From: Batillaria attramentaria
Taxonomy: Eukaryota; Mollusca; Gastropoda; Batillariidae
Direction of reading: 5' to 3'
Assembly: GCA_018292915.2 (NCBI GenBank)
Contig: JACVVK020000378.1
Span: 612,614 to 676,613 of the forward strand
DNA: 64,000 bases
In this document: piece by piece, positions 10,523 to 31,093 of the stretch
How the letters are laid out: each line of letters opens with the position of its first letter
How positions within the stretch are numbered: position 1 is the first letter of the stretch
Program-made: the position numbers and the translations under genes
The notes under the pieces: model-generated
The model's database searches: none
The model's input: the letters and a program-made list of their open reading frames with translations, nothing else
Told to the model about the DNA's origin: nothing

Positions 10523-10855
10523 TCAGTGCGAACTGAACTTTTGCTTGGAAATAAAAGTCTTTCTTTCTTGATTTTTGGTTCCATAACCATTGTGTTTAAA
10601 CAATGTAGGTACCGGGACAGAATTTGTCCGCCTGTACCCGACGAAATGGCGGCTGCACACGCTAGGCCACTGACACCGGTCGACGTTCTGCCTTCGAATC
10701 GATTTTATCCACAAATTTCTTGAAATTTTTGAAGAAAAGGACTCAAACTGAACGATCTCACCATTAGGTAAGACCATCTCTGGGAATTTCTCCAGCTTAT
10801 CTGATTTTCTCGAGCCATTTTGGCAGGCGATAGCAACGCAGTGGTAGTGCGACAT
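10523..10855 (-). CDS. THAP-type zinc-finger protein
   Basis: On the minus strand ATG at 10855 begins MSHYHCVAIACQNGSRKSD, and the frame runs about 110 residues to a stop at 10523. It shows the THAP C2CH plan: C-x4-C near the N-terminus, a Trp after a basic/aromatic stretch (LWIKSIRRQNVD), C-x2-H (VCSRHF) and the closing VPTLF close to the family's AVPTIF. THAP domains are zinc-dependent DNA-binding modules derived from or shared with P-element-type transposases. Only the domain and a short basic tail are present, so this may be one exon of a larger gene, a tiny THAP protein or a mobile-element remnant. An upstream Met (10927) is possible but would add an unconserved leader. Confidence 0.65.
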   Translation of the reverse strand: MSHYHCVAIACQNGSRKSDKLEKFPEMVLPNGEIVQFESFSSKISRNLWIKSIRRQNVDRCQWPSVCSRHFVGYRRTNSVPVPTLFKHNGYGTKNQERKTFISKQKFSSH

Positions 10856-11129
10856 CGTGTGTGACTCGAGTGGCCCACATGCCGAGTCTATCAAGCCTAG
10901 TCTCGGTCCAAAATCGCGCACGTTCACGCATGTTCACGCGCTATAACGAGAATCGGCAACCGCAGTATTGGTCTCAGATCAGTGCTATAGCATTGTGACC
11001 CGGGCCAAATCACTCACAGAGTGATTCTCTCAGTCATGCGCAGAGTCAGCACATTCCGGCGATGAAACTGTGACTGACGTGACGTTCTCCACACGCTGTT
11101 GTATGGATGTCAGTCATACGTATTGAGAC

Positions 11130-11400
<271 letters not shown>

Positions 11401-11967
11401 GCGCTATTTACATCCCCTCGGCTTTCATACAGTTTGGCAGCCGGTGCCGCCAACGAACTCATGATGCACACAGATCGACAGACTGAAGTTCACAGATTAA
11501 CGTTACTATCACGGGCCTGGCGAAGAGAAAGGTCTTCACATGCGGTTTAAACGGAGGCAAAATTAAATTATAAGGCTATTGTGTGTTGTTGTTTGCTTTT
11601 TGTTTTGTTCTGTTCTTTTTTGTTGTTTTTGAAATTAAGGCTACTGTTGTTGCTTTTTGTCAGTTTTCAGTCGCCCCCTAAGCCCTGAGCAAACACTGAG
11701 CCAGCGTGGTTTCATCCTCCTCAGTGTCAGCGTTGTGTGTAATGCAATATTTTTTGTCTTTTTTTTGTTTTTTTGTTGGTCAGATATTGTTGAAAGGTGA
11801 TTTCATGAAAAATAATGACTGATGTGTATTGTTCTGTCAATGATATGCCGAATAAAGTCTAAATTAACAGAGGCGTTTTGTCGTACACGCTCTAGTCATC
11901 GAGTACTGATTTCAAGTTATATTCGTCGTATCTTTGTCTCGTGTCTTTGATAACTGAACTGAACTGA

Positions 11968-12220
11968 AGGGGAGCCGGGATAACCGAATGGTAGAATAGA
12001 TTGTTGGACTTCCCGGCAATGCTCGGCGCCGGGTCAGTCCGGCGTGACTCAGTGACTCGTTCGCGGCCGAATCCCGGCTGGGGCCAAAACTGACCCGGCT
12101 CTCCGCCAGTCGCTCAGCTCCGCTCAAGTTTGATGTCACCCACACGTCACAGTCAGCGCCGCCGGGTGGAAAACTTGAGGATGTTAAACTGTCCGCACTG
12201 AAACACCTCCCCGCCACCCG
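11968..12220 (+). mobile_element. Diverged tRNA-derived SINE with an internal expansion
   Basis: It starts GGGGAGCCGGGATAACCGAA and keeps CCCGGCTGGGGCC and the GATGTCACCCACACGTCA..GGATGTTAAACTGTCC body. Compared with the copy at 33585 it has extra GC-rich blocks around 12025-12120. It may be a subfamily. Confidence 0.5.
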
Positions 12221-12401
12221 TATCCGTCTTTGCCGGATACAGTGGACCCATCCTGTGATTCCTGTGGCCACTGCTGCGGCATTGATGATAAGCCTAACTG
12301 ACTGATTTACTAAGAAAAATCATACTTTCTTCCTTTTCCTTTTGAAGCTCAGAGACAAGCTGACGGATTTCAACCTATTAGGCAATTTCATATAAAAATA
12401 T

Positions 12402-12437
<36 letters not shown>

Positions 12438-12679
12438 TTGTGAACACATCCACGAAACACACTGTGCCAGAGAACTGAAGACTGCGGAGGGAGTAACCCC
12501 AGTCACGTGGCTAAAGAAAGTCGAGGTCGTAGTTCCCGAGTTACGGAGGGAGCTGGTTTTGCGAACAGCGCCGCAGGGCTGGGCTCTCAGGTCAGGGTAG
12601 TTCGATGAGATGAAAAACTGTACGAATGGAGATCTCTGTTGCCAAAGGAGTCGAAAGGACGCGTGTGTACGTACACGAG

Positions 12680-12703
12680 CCAATCAGAACATGGTATGCA
12701 AAT
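12680..12703 (+). promoter_or_regulatory. CCAAT box and octamer upstream of hnRNP A/B gene 1
   Basis: CCAATCAGAAC (12680-12690) is followed by the octamer ATGCAAAT (12696-12703), about 250 bases before the proposed start codon. The same 11-mer CCAATCAGAAC occurs at 48621-48631, 92 bases upstream of the start of the paralogous gene, in the opposite orientation relative to transcription. That supports this being the promoter region. Confidence 0.45.
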
Positions 12704-12941
12704 AAGGCTTCAGCATTTTCACAAAAAGATCCGGGTTTTATTTTTTGCTAATGGGAGCTGTTTTACTCAAATATTATTATATCCGTGATATTTATGACTT
12801 CGTCGAACATAAAAAGGCCCCAGAAAGGAAACCACGCCAAACACATACCAAATCAGTGTCACGTGACCTCTCCACGGCCTTTTCTGCATCTTGCCGGTGT
12901 CAGCTCAACAAAGCAGTTTTAATCTAGTTCGAAGTTTTAGT

Positions 12942-22377
<9,436 letters not shown>

Positions 22378-23400
22378 ACAAAACAAGCAGCCCATCTAGC
22401 CAGCAGTCTCAGGTATGTGACATCTCTTCTCAGACTGCAGGTTCATCCAGTTCGTGCAGTCACATGTAGGTGTAGGCTATAGGGGTCTTGCAGAAATTAT
22501 TGATAATGTCTCACTCTTTCTTTGAAATAAGGCAGGGTTTTGTTTGGTGTGTAGAATGTAGGTTTCAGATGTAGAGGGAATGGTGGTGGAAAGGAAAAAA
22601 TGTTTGCAATTATTGAAGAAATATCTTGTTAGCGAGTAGTAGGTTTTTCAAGGTAGGTCTATTTTTATTTGTAAGATAGATGTCGGTGAACAGTTCACAT
22701 TGATTCACTTTGTGTAATCTCCTGAGAAAATTTGTAATAATTCTTTGTATGGCACGATACTTTATTGATAATGATGTCGTCACTTCTTGGTTGTCTTACG
22801 TTTTATCTAGGTAGGCTCATTCAGTAGGAAGTACCTCATGAAGATCGAACAGGCAAGCAGAGAGAGAGAGAGAGACTGAGAAGAAAGCAGGCAGGCTTTA
22901 AGTAGCTTGAGACATAAGCTGTAGCTTCGTTTGCTGGCTGACTGAATGCCGAGAAATAACAGCGTGCGGTGATAGGCAGGCAGACCTAAGTTGAGAGGTC
23001 AAGAGAGAAGCCAGTTGACACGCAAATAAGTTGGCCAGTTTCTTCCCAGGATTCCCATCAAGATACTGCTACTTGTGTTCTTGGACAGTTGACAAATAGA
23101 CATTCGTGGACGTTCTTGCCAGTTTTAGAGGATTACTTCTGAGATTGAAGATTGGTAGACTGCTGGCTATTCAGCAACTGGAACTTTGTTGTGAAATTTT
23201 CATTCATCAGAACAATCATTTTGTTGTGCATTTTTTCGGCCCCCATCATTTTTTTTAGAATCATTGGTCAAGATTGTCTTACATTTTGTTTTAAAACTCG
23301 CCCCTCCACGATTTTAAACTAATTTGTCGGTCATTCTTGTTAAGTGCACATTCAAGTCATGTCTCTACGACAAATAAAAACTGATTTTTACCATAGATTG
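22378..23400 (+). other. 3' UTR of hnRNP gene 1
   Basis: After the stop codon the sequence is non-coding. A possible donor (CTCAG then GTATGTG) at 22413 suggests a 3' UTR intron. A good polyadenylation signal AATAAA lies at 23373-23378, 1 kb past the stop. From 23400 to 25100 I see no gene. The short segment 23850-23893 resembles 20960-21003. Confidence 0.5.
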
Positions 23401-26007
23401 TTGGTTCTATTCTGGCAGTGTTCTTTTTATGTATGTAATGATCCTCAGTATTTGCATGGTAGTTTCAGGGTTCATACACAGTTCGAAAATCTAAGTGTGG
23501 TAATACATTCTGGGGTTGAGGTGAAGTTGTCTGTTTCAGCCAAAAGATTTTTTTCCCTGGGATGTCTGAAGGCTATTGATAGAGCACACATGTATGAACC
23601 CTGCAAATTTATTGTACAATACTTTTTGGCTGATGCCAGTGTGTGTGGCCTTATGTGGTAGAATAAGTCTAAACAAATGTCATGCCATGTTTAAGCGGTT
23701 ACAAAAAGCAGTGTTCTTGCTCATGGCAGCAATCATACATTGTTGGCTTAGCTTTCAGATATGTAGTTCATGGCATGACAATCGTTTAGAATAATATGTT
23801 GTAGGTGCACTTATGCCCCCCCCCCCCAAAAAAAAGAAGGTAAAATCTATGTCCTGGGATTATGTTTGGTCTGTAATCAGTGGAGACTGGTTGGTTACAG
23901 TGTCTTGCTATGTGGTGTATTTTTTAGAGCTACAGCTTTATCAAAGTAATATGACGTGTTACGTGTGGCTTTGAATTTTTTCACTTGCATACAATTTTGG
24001 TCCCAACTTTATTTTAGGGTTTAGGATTTTTTTGTCAGCCCTGACCCCTACAAGAAGATTTAGACTTAATTTTAACTCGTCTCAGTAACATAGGTTTTTT
24101 TTTCTGTAATGAAAATATTCCTAGCTTTCCCTTTACTTGCTTGAAAAGAACTCGGATATGAAGAAAGTGTGCATTTGTTGTACGTGCAGTTATTTGTAGT
24201 GTCCCTGTGTGTATCGGTGTGCTTACTATAATTGGCTCTGTATGAAAACAAAATGGCCTAGGTAAGCAGTTATTTAAAAGGCCATCACCAAACATAGCAA
24301 GTACTTCACTGTCAGTGCTATACGAGGGACAAACCATAGACGAGAGTGAGGCTCACTTCCGCTCTTCGTTCAGGCTTGCATTTCCAGCCTAGGCCTTATG
24401 ACAGGGTATTGGTAAGGTCGTATTTTCCTCCTTCATTTTAGGTAGGACTTGCAGTATCTTGATAAATTAGCTTATATTGGCCAAAGTGCTATGTTTTTAC
24501 TTAGAGTAAGAAATTCAGTGCTGTTTTGTCAGTGCTATGTGTATGCTCATAAGGAACAGCATCCTTATTGCTTCTGAGGCAAGAGAAATGATTTTCAGAT
24601 GTAGAGGATAAGACTTTATTGTAGTTTTATTTCCTCAAATTTTCAAAAACAAATAATCCTTTGGGCAGAGTTCATCTCACACTGCTCTTTGGCTAATGCA
24701 TTTGTCGGTTAAACACAAAATTTGGGGGATGTGGGGTCCCGTCTATTTAAAAAAAAGAAAGGAAAAAAGTGCAGATCCTACTGATGTTACTGCTTTTCCT
24801 GTTGGTAGCTGAAGCAATTCAATCTGCGACCAGTGAGAGACGAATTCTGATCAGTTTGATTCTGTAGGGAGGTTTTTTTTTTTTCTTTTCTTTTCTTTTG
24901 AAGAAAGCATTGTATTTTTCAGATTCTTCACCAGCAAGAAAGTGACTTCAACTCCACACCCATGATCTTGGAGAGAAGGTAGGAGGATGATCCAAGGATT
25001 TGTGCCAGCTTGTACACCCCCCCCCCCCCCCCCCCCCGCCCCCTTTTCCTTTTTTTTTTAATGTTGTTTACATAGTAATGGAAACAACATAAGATGGGCT
25101 CAGAGGTGCCAACTTGTACGGAATGGCCGTATTTTCCGCTTGACTCAATTAAATGCGGAAATACAGTTTGGTCGCAAAAAATACGGAGGAGACAAATTGA
25201 CTGCAGTTTGTTACAGCGACTATTTTTAGCGCTTTGCGGACAGTAACCTTTGAACTGGAGATTTTGCCCAATCTCAGTTGAGTTTCTAGATCATGCAGCT
25301 AATCGTAGCGCGCGTCTCAAGTGTTGACAAAATGGCGCGTAATGGGGAGCAGTCAACACAGGTTCGATCAGCTTCGATCAAGCACCTCGATTCACAAACG
25401 ACCTCCAGCAAGCAGGCTAGCAATATCAAACGCATCAGCAGGATGTCTGCAGAGGTGGATACGATGGAAGCCTTCCCATGCATCATAGCCATCCTGGTTT
25501 TGATCATAACTGACATGGTTTGTCAGCGACTCGGAAAACGAAAGGAGAAGCTGTCAGTCGCGCTGAAGCCGAAACGTGCATTTGTTGGTACAAAAGCAGA
25601 AACAGCGCGGACACATGCAGAGATGTTGATTGCTTTCGGAACACCACACAACAGAGAGTGCAGCAGACCCCTCCGGCTGAGTCGTGTCCCTTTTTTTTTC
25701 CAAAAAGATCGTTAGAAAGTACAGGTAAGAAGGAACCAAAAGCGACAGATGTAGTGCACGGACTTTTGGTTCTGGACTGGGATCGCAAGTCGCAACATGC
25801 CGTGCCAGTAAAAGTTGATATGGTTTCAGACTATTTGCTGTTTTGTTACAAATGGGCAATTCTGCCTATAGTTATGTTATCTGACTCAGACAGGGAAACC
25901 CCACGTTTGGTCATCCACTGAGGTGTTTTCATGCTGAGTTCATTCATTGCTATAAAATGATACAAATAATAAAGACAGGAGTCAGGTCTGGAACTTTACA
26001 ATTTTGT

Positions 26008-28220
26008 CACTTTTTGGCTCCCTTGTGTAACAATGGGAGTCTATGTATTAACCCTCCGTCTGTCTGTCTGTGTGTCTGTCTGTGTGTGTGTGTGTGTGTA
26101 TGTGTGTGTGTGTGTGTGCAGAAAACTTCAACATTGTCGTTTTCTCAGAATCTACAAACATGCTGATAGACAACCATAAGACCTTTCAAAACATATCATT
26201 TTGAATGACCTTGACTCAAGGTCAAGGTCACTAACGCTGTCTGTTTGAAAATTGTACATTTGCATTTTCACGGAATCTACAAAGACCAGAGGTTTGAAAC
26301 TTTGCATGATGATAGACATTGATAAGAACTTTACAGATATACATGTATTCATTGGCCTTGTGTCAAGGTCAAGGCCATACAAGCTATTTTTGTGAAACCT
26401 GAACATTGGCATTTTCTCAGAAATAAGAAACAGCAGAGGCGCCAAACTTAGCGTGCTGATAGTGATAAGACCTGTGCACACATACCATTTTAAATGACCT
26501 TGACCCAAGGTCGAGGTCATAAAAGCAGTCTATTTGGAAATTTTTACTTTTGCATGTTTTCAGAATCTAGAAGAACCAGAAGCATCAAAGTTTGCATGAT
26601 GATATTCAATTCAATTCAATTCAATAAATCTTTATTATCCCCTCAGGGGAAATTGGGTTGTGGTGATCATAAAAACAGACAGTACATTAAAAACACTCAA
26701 ACAAAATAATCAATAAGCAAACCATACAAGAATATAGAATTAGATATAACGCATTAAATCCCACCTTAAAATATTCCTTAAATATCTCATCAGTACCATC
26801 ACATCTAAGCTTAAAAAAAACCCAAAAAACCCCACCCACCCACCCACGCACGGGCGCGCGCGCTCACGCACTAACCTGATCAGCTAACAGCCATGGGCAT
26901 AGCACCCTAGGATTTTCTATTTAGAATTGAGGATGCTGACAGTTAATGGTATAAAGGTAAGTTGATATCTTTTTGTGCGCCACTTCGGTGTGCGCAGTCT
27001 ACCAGAAGGAAGGGTTTCAAAGAATATATTTAAAACGTGGGTATTGTTGTTTCGAATGTTGGTGGCTTTGCTCGCGGCTCTCGCAACACGTGTACTGACA
27101 TACCAGCAATCGTCAAATGTGTCAGGACCATGGTAGCCGTTAGCCCCCCCCCCAAAATTCTGGAAGCCGGAGTGGCTGCTAGGTTCTGTGACTTTGAGTC
27201 AAGGTCAAGGCCATAAAAGCTCTTTAGCGGAAACCTTCCAAAACCTTAACATTGGCATTTTCTCAGAAACAATGAACTGCAGAGGCACCAAACTTGGCGT
27301 GCTGATAGACAGCCGTAAGACCTTTCAAAACATACCATATTGACTGACCTTGATCCAAGGTCAAGGTCACTAAAGCTGTCTGTTTGGAAATTTTACATTG
27401 GCATTTTCTCAGAATCTAGAAAAGCCAGAGACATCAAACTTTGCACGATGATAGACATTGATAACACCTTTTCTGACATACCTGTATTCAGTGACTTTGA
27501 GTCAAGGCCAAGGCCGTACAAGCTGTTTACGGAAAAGCTTCCAAAACTTTACATTGGCATTTTCTCAGAAACAATAAATGGCAGAAGCACCAAACCTGTC
27601 AGCAGTAAGACCTTCCAAGACATACCGTCTCATTGGAAATTTACAATTGCCATTTTCTCAGAATCTAGGGGTACCAGAGGCATCAAACTTTGCATGATGA
27701 TAGGCATTGACAAATACTGTACTGGCATACTTGTATTCAGTTTCCTTGAGTCAAGGTCAAGGCCACTCAAAATGTTCTGCGGAGACCTTAACGCTAGCAT
27801 TTTCTTGGAAACAACAAACAGCAGAGGCACCAAACCAGGCACAATGATAGGCAGCAATGAGATCTATGCAGACAGCTTTTTGAATGACCTTGACTCAAGG
27901 TCCAGGTCAATACAACTGTCGTGAAATTTCACATTACCATTTATGCAGAAGCTGCGAAAACTAGAGCTATCAAACGTGGCATAAAGATAGTCATGGATAA
28001 GCTCTTCACTTACAGATCTCATTTGAATGACCTCGACCCAAGGCCAAGGTGATACAAGCTATCCTTGGAAAACTGTTATATTGCCATTTGCCATTTTCTT
28101 AGGAACTATGAACACAAGAGACACCTTACTTCAGGATGGACAGTGATAGCTTTACAAACATACTCTTTTGAATGACCTTGACCCATCTCACAAGTGAGCC
28201 AAGGAGGCTTTGCTCCTCTA
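26008..28220 (+). mobile_element. Helentron/pearl-like non-autonomous element with ~147-bp core repeats
   Basis: The left end TTTGGCTCCCTTGTG pairs with CACAAGTGAGCCAA near the right end (subterminal inverted repeat). A CTGT/GT microsatellite (26055-26119) leads into about ten core repeats of ~147 bp. Each contains a TGACCTTGA block, then a TCAAGGTCA block, and the phrase CATTTTCTCAGAATCTA. The right end has a GGAGGCTTTGCTCC hairpin and finishes CTAG before T, as Helitrons do. Microsatellite plus core repeats is the plan described for mollusc pearl/CvA-type elements. A LINE fragment interrupts it at 26607-27170. Confidence 0.6.
26607..27170 (-). mobile_element. LINE 3' fragment inserted in the core-repeat array
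   Basis: On the minus strand the end reads AATTTCCCCTGAGGGGATAATAAAG followed by ATTGA pentamers, a non-LTR 3' tail. Upstream, the minus frame around 26920-27040 reads FFETLPSGRLRTPKWRTKRY and then FIPLTVSILN, which resembles the C-terminal tail of LINE reverse-transcriptase proteins. It splits one core repeat of the surrounding element. Confidence 0.5.
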
Positions 28221-28534
28221 GTTGTGTTTACACTGTGGTTGTGGGGGTGGGTGTGCGCACACTCACACTAGTTTAACTATTTCTGTTTATGGTTTGTTTT
28301 TGTCTTTGTACGACAGAATACTGGCAAGTACCGAAAAATGACATTTGCGCGAAGTAATACTGACAGACATTTTTGTGGGTTGGCACCTCTGCGGGCTAAA
28401 ATTTCCACGCAAAAGACAAAAAAACTCGTCACTGCCCTGATATAGTGATAAGCAAAGACGATGGCTCAAGTCTAACTCTGACAATGACTTGAGAAAACGC
28501 AGACACGCTTGTGCACCAGGATGCACTCATTATT

Positions 28535-29160
28535 ATCCTTTGGTCACAGAAGACCATGGACTGTGTGTGAAAAAAGTTCATGAGTCACTCAAACAGTCAC
28601 TTCTGTCAAGGGTCCTAAAGGAAACGTGACCATGAAACGCCATTTCACATGAGACAGCATCAACCTCATCTGTAGTCATCTGTACCGCATGTCACAACTG
28701 TATGTCGGGGAAACTGGATGTAGCCTGGCAACACGCTTTGCAGAACAAAAGCGCTGACACCAAACACAACAGAATGAAACCTGTTCCATGCATTTCAACT
28801 CTGCAGGCCATTCCGTCTTAAATATGACAGTCACAGGCTTATGCACGGCGACGCCACAGACATACGAGACATGGAGTCTCATATTATTCAGTGTCTGGGA
28901 AGCCAGACCCTGGGTGGTTTAAACAAGAAACCATAGTATAACCATTTGCTTAACTTCTAACCACTTCGCAGTCATTACTGTTTCCTTTTCGTAGTATAAC
29001 CCTCATAAACTTTCACACACAGTCCATGGTCTTCAGTCACCAAAGGATGGGTGTTGTGATTTTTTTTTTTTAATACTATTTTTACTATTCTTTTCTCCCC
29101 CCACTTTTTTTTTTAACACACAGTCCATGGTCTTCTGTCGCCATCCTTTCGTCTGTGTGT
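28535..29160 (+). mobile_element. Penelope-like retroelement remnant with GIY-YIG endonuclease
   Basis: Around 28661-28750 the frame gives NLICSHLYRMSQ followed by YVGETGCSLATRFAEQKR, the GIY-YIG nuclease core typical of Penelope-like C-termini (xYVGETG..L..R..EH). After a stop/frameshift the reading resumes and ends ESHIIQCLGSQTLGGLNK. The segment CACAGTCCATGGTCTTC occurs reversed before it (28550-28570) and directly twice after it (about 29020 and 29122), consistent with element ends. It is broken by at least one stop and one frameshift, so it is not functional. Confidence 0.6.
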
Positions 29161-29462
29161 GTGTATGTGTGTCCAGAAAACTTTAACGCTAAAAAACTGG
29201 TGAAAATTGGTCAAAGGGCTGAAAAGATTTGTATGAATATTTCTTTGAGAAAAATGGCTGGGGAAAAAACTCATTCCCGTCGTGGTGCATGTATGTGGGT
29301 ACTTTCATAACATAATTTTGTGTTGGCAGTGTTCTTGTGGTATTGACCTGGACACAACTTTCATCCTCGGGACAGCAGAGTGATGGTGCAGAGATGTCTT
29401 CCTGGGAAGGATAGACGGTTGTTTGACCTGTATTGGTTTCTGACTATCTAGATGCTTTATCC

Positions 29463-29663
29463 AGAGGCAAAAATAAAATGGCTTGAAACTTGAGCTTGTG
29501 TTTTGAGTGTATGTAAGGGGTAGTGGTGGTGGTCACGTAAGTAGAATATTCAATAAGCTAAATATGCAGACGCTTGACAAACCAATTTACCTCGTACCTA
29601 TATTTTACACTGAGTATTCACTCGCGCCCGACACAGAACACTAGGGACTGAAATGATGCCATT
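29463..29663 (+). repeat. Partial copy (copy 0) of the tandem unit at 33.1-35.0 kb
   Basis: GCAGACGCTTGACAAACC..CACTAGGGACTGAAATGA at 29568-29655 matches 33859-33947, with the same flanking text upstream. It is cut off by the left end of the fold-back element at 29664. Confidence 0.75.
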
Positions 29664-29809
29664 TAGGCTAGGAAACTTGCTGAACAAGGTAGAACAAATT
29701 TGATCCTAACTTTTTAATTACAGATTTCAGTAGAACACAGACCCCTAATGCTGTGGTGGTCTCCGTGAAATTTTTCTCCGTCTGTATCACCGTTAAAAAC
29801 GACCGTTTA

Positions 29810-31093
29810 CGAAGGCCACTCATTATGTTTTGCAACCTGGACGAACTGACACCACCACTTTTCTGTTTACATCACATTGTAGACCAGTTTCATAATACCA
29901 GTGACAAAAAGTTTACTTGATTCTGTACAACCGATTATATTCTATGCGACAAAATGTCCGGTAAGGGTGACGGGTCTTTTGCCAGCAGTGTTGACCTTTC
30001 TGGAAGGGATTTTCGAACCATGATGTATTATGACTGCTGCCAGGAAAAATCTTTTCAGGGCTGCTTTCAAAGTTTTAAAAACTGTATTGGAGATCAATCT
30101 CCGCCCAAAGCCACTGTGTTTAGGTGGTTCCGACAGTTCATGTCTGGCCAGACAACAGTTAAAGATGATGACCGTTGTGGTCGAATGGCAACGACCGCTG
30201 CCCCAGAAAATGTCTCTAGGGTAGAATCCCTGATTAAGAAGGGCCCAAAAATGATGTACACTGAAATACAGGATATCATGAAGATTTCATCGGGAGATCT
30301 CTATGCATTCTTCACGACTGCCTTGGCATAAGGAAACATTGTGCCCGTTGGGTGCCCTAAAACCTGAGTGAAGAGCAGAAGCGGGGTAGGGTGGACTGGT
30401 GCACCCATATGCTAAGAAAATTTGATGGAGGAAGCTCCCCTCGGGTCTGGGACATCGTAACAGGAGATGAAAACTGGGTATACCAATATGACCCCGAAAT
30501 GAAGCAATTGTCGGCGGTGTGGGTCTTCCCAGGTGAAAACCCACCTGTGAACTTTAAAAGAAACAGAAGTGCTTCCAAACAAATGATGGGCTGTTTGTAA
30601 AATCTGGCCACTTTGCCACCATACCTGCGTGAGAACAGAAAGACGGTTATGGCAGACTGGTTTGTTAACCACTGTTTGCCTAAAGTCTTCCAGACATGGT
30701 GCAGTGTCCCCGAGCGGGTGTCCGTGATTTACTGCTTCACTACGAAAGTGCCAGCGCGCACGTAGTAGCTGCAACTCTGGACTGTCTAGCCGAAAATAAT
30801 GTTCAGCTGGTTACCCACCCAACATATTCCCCTGTGACTGTTTTTTGTTTCCTTCCGTCAAGAGGCAGTTGAAGGGAAAGCAGTTTCGGAGCGCAGAAGA
30901 TGCCCGAGCATTGTTCGAGGGTGTCATTTTGGACCTACCCCAGTCAACGTGGTCGGGTGTCATGGACTGCTGGTTTGAGGGGATGGCAAATTGTGTACAA
31001 GCTGGTGGGAGGTTCTTCCAAAACCTTGAGTAGACAGATTGGTTGTAAGTGTTCTTGTAAAGCCAGGTTGCAAAACATGATGAGAGGCCCTCG
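29810..31093 (+). mobile_element. mariner-type transposon, complete ends
   Basis: This 1,284-bp element lies between TA dinucleotides (29808-29809 and 31094-31095). Terminal inverted repeats of about 30 bases start CGAAGGCCACTCATTATG on the left and CGAGGGCCTCTCATCATG on the right, both continuing TTTTGCAACCTGG inward. The matching right arm of the host fold-back element keeps the unoccupied TA site near 32933, which fixes both borders. Confidence 0.88.
29954..31060 (+). pseudogene. mariner transposase, degenerate
   Basis: From ATG 29954 the first ~120 residues give the mariner N-terminal DNA-binding region (ATVFRWFRQFMSGQTTVKDD). The frame then shifts near 30330. Later frames contain KRGRVDWC..ML and TGDENWVYQYDPE, which carries the first catalytic Asp of the D,D(34)D triad. 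After a stop at 30598 comes PPYLRENRKTVMADWFV, then LLHYESASAH, where the second Asp of the usual HHDNA..H motif is gone. The third (SPDLAPCD-type) motif is also lost. Several stops and shifts make this inactive. Confidence 0.85.

Larger units (their letters stand above)
25101..28391. mobile_element. Possible hAT-like element bounded by 13-bp inverted repeats
   Basis: CAGAGGTGCCAAC at 25101-25113 is matched by its exact reverse complement GTTGGCACCTCTG at 28379-28391. CAGAGGTG is a hAT-style terminus. Inside are a degenerate open region (25293-25921, two overlapping frames, no recognised transposase motif) and the Helentron-type element at 26008-28220. No clean 8-bp target duplication is visible (GATGGGCT against CGGGCTAA), so an old or rearranged element, or chance, remains possible. 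Confidence 0.4.

Noticed and set aside
26055..28185. CRISPR-like array of regular repeats
   Set aside because: The units are ~147 bp with no unique spacers and lie in a eukaryotic transposon.
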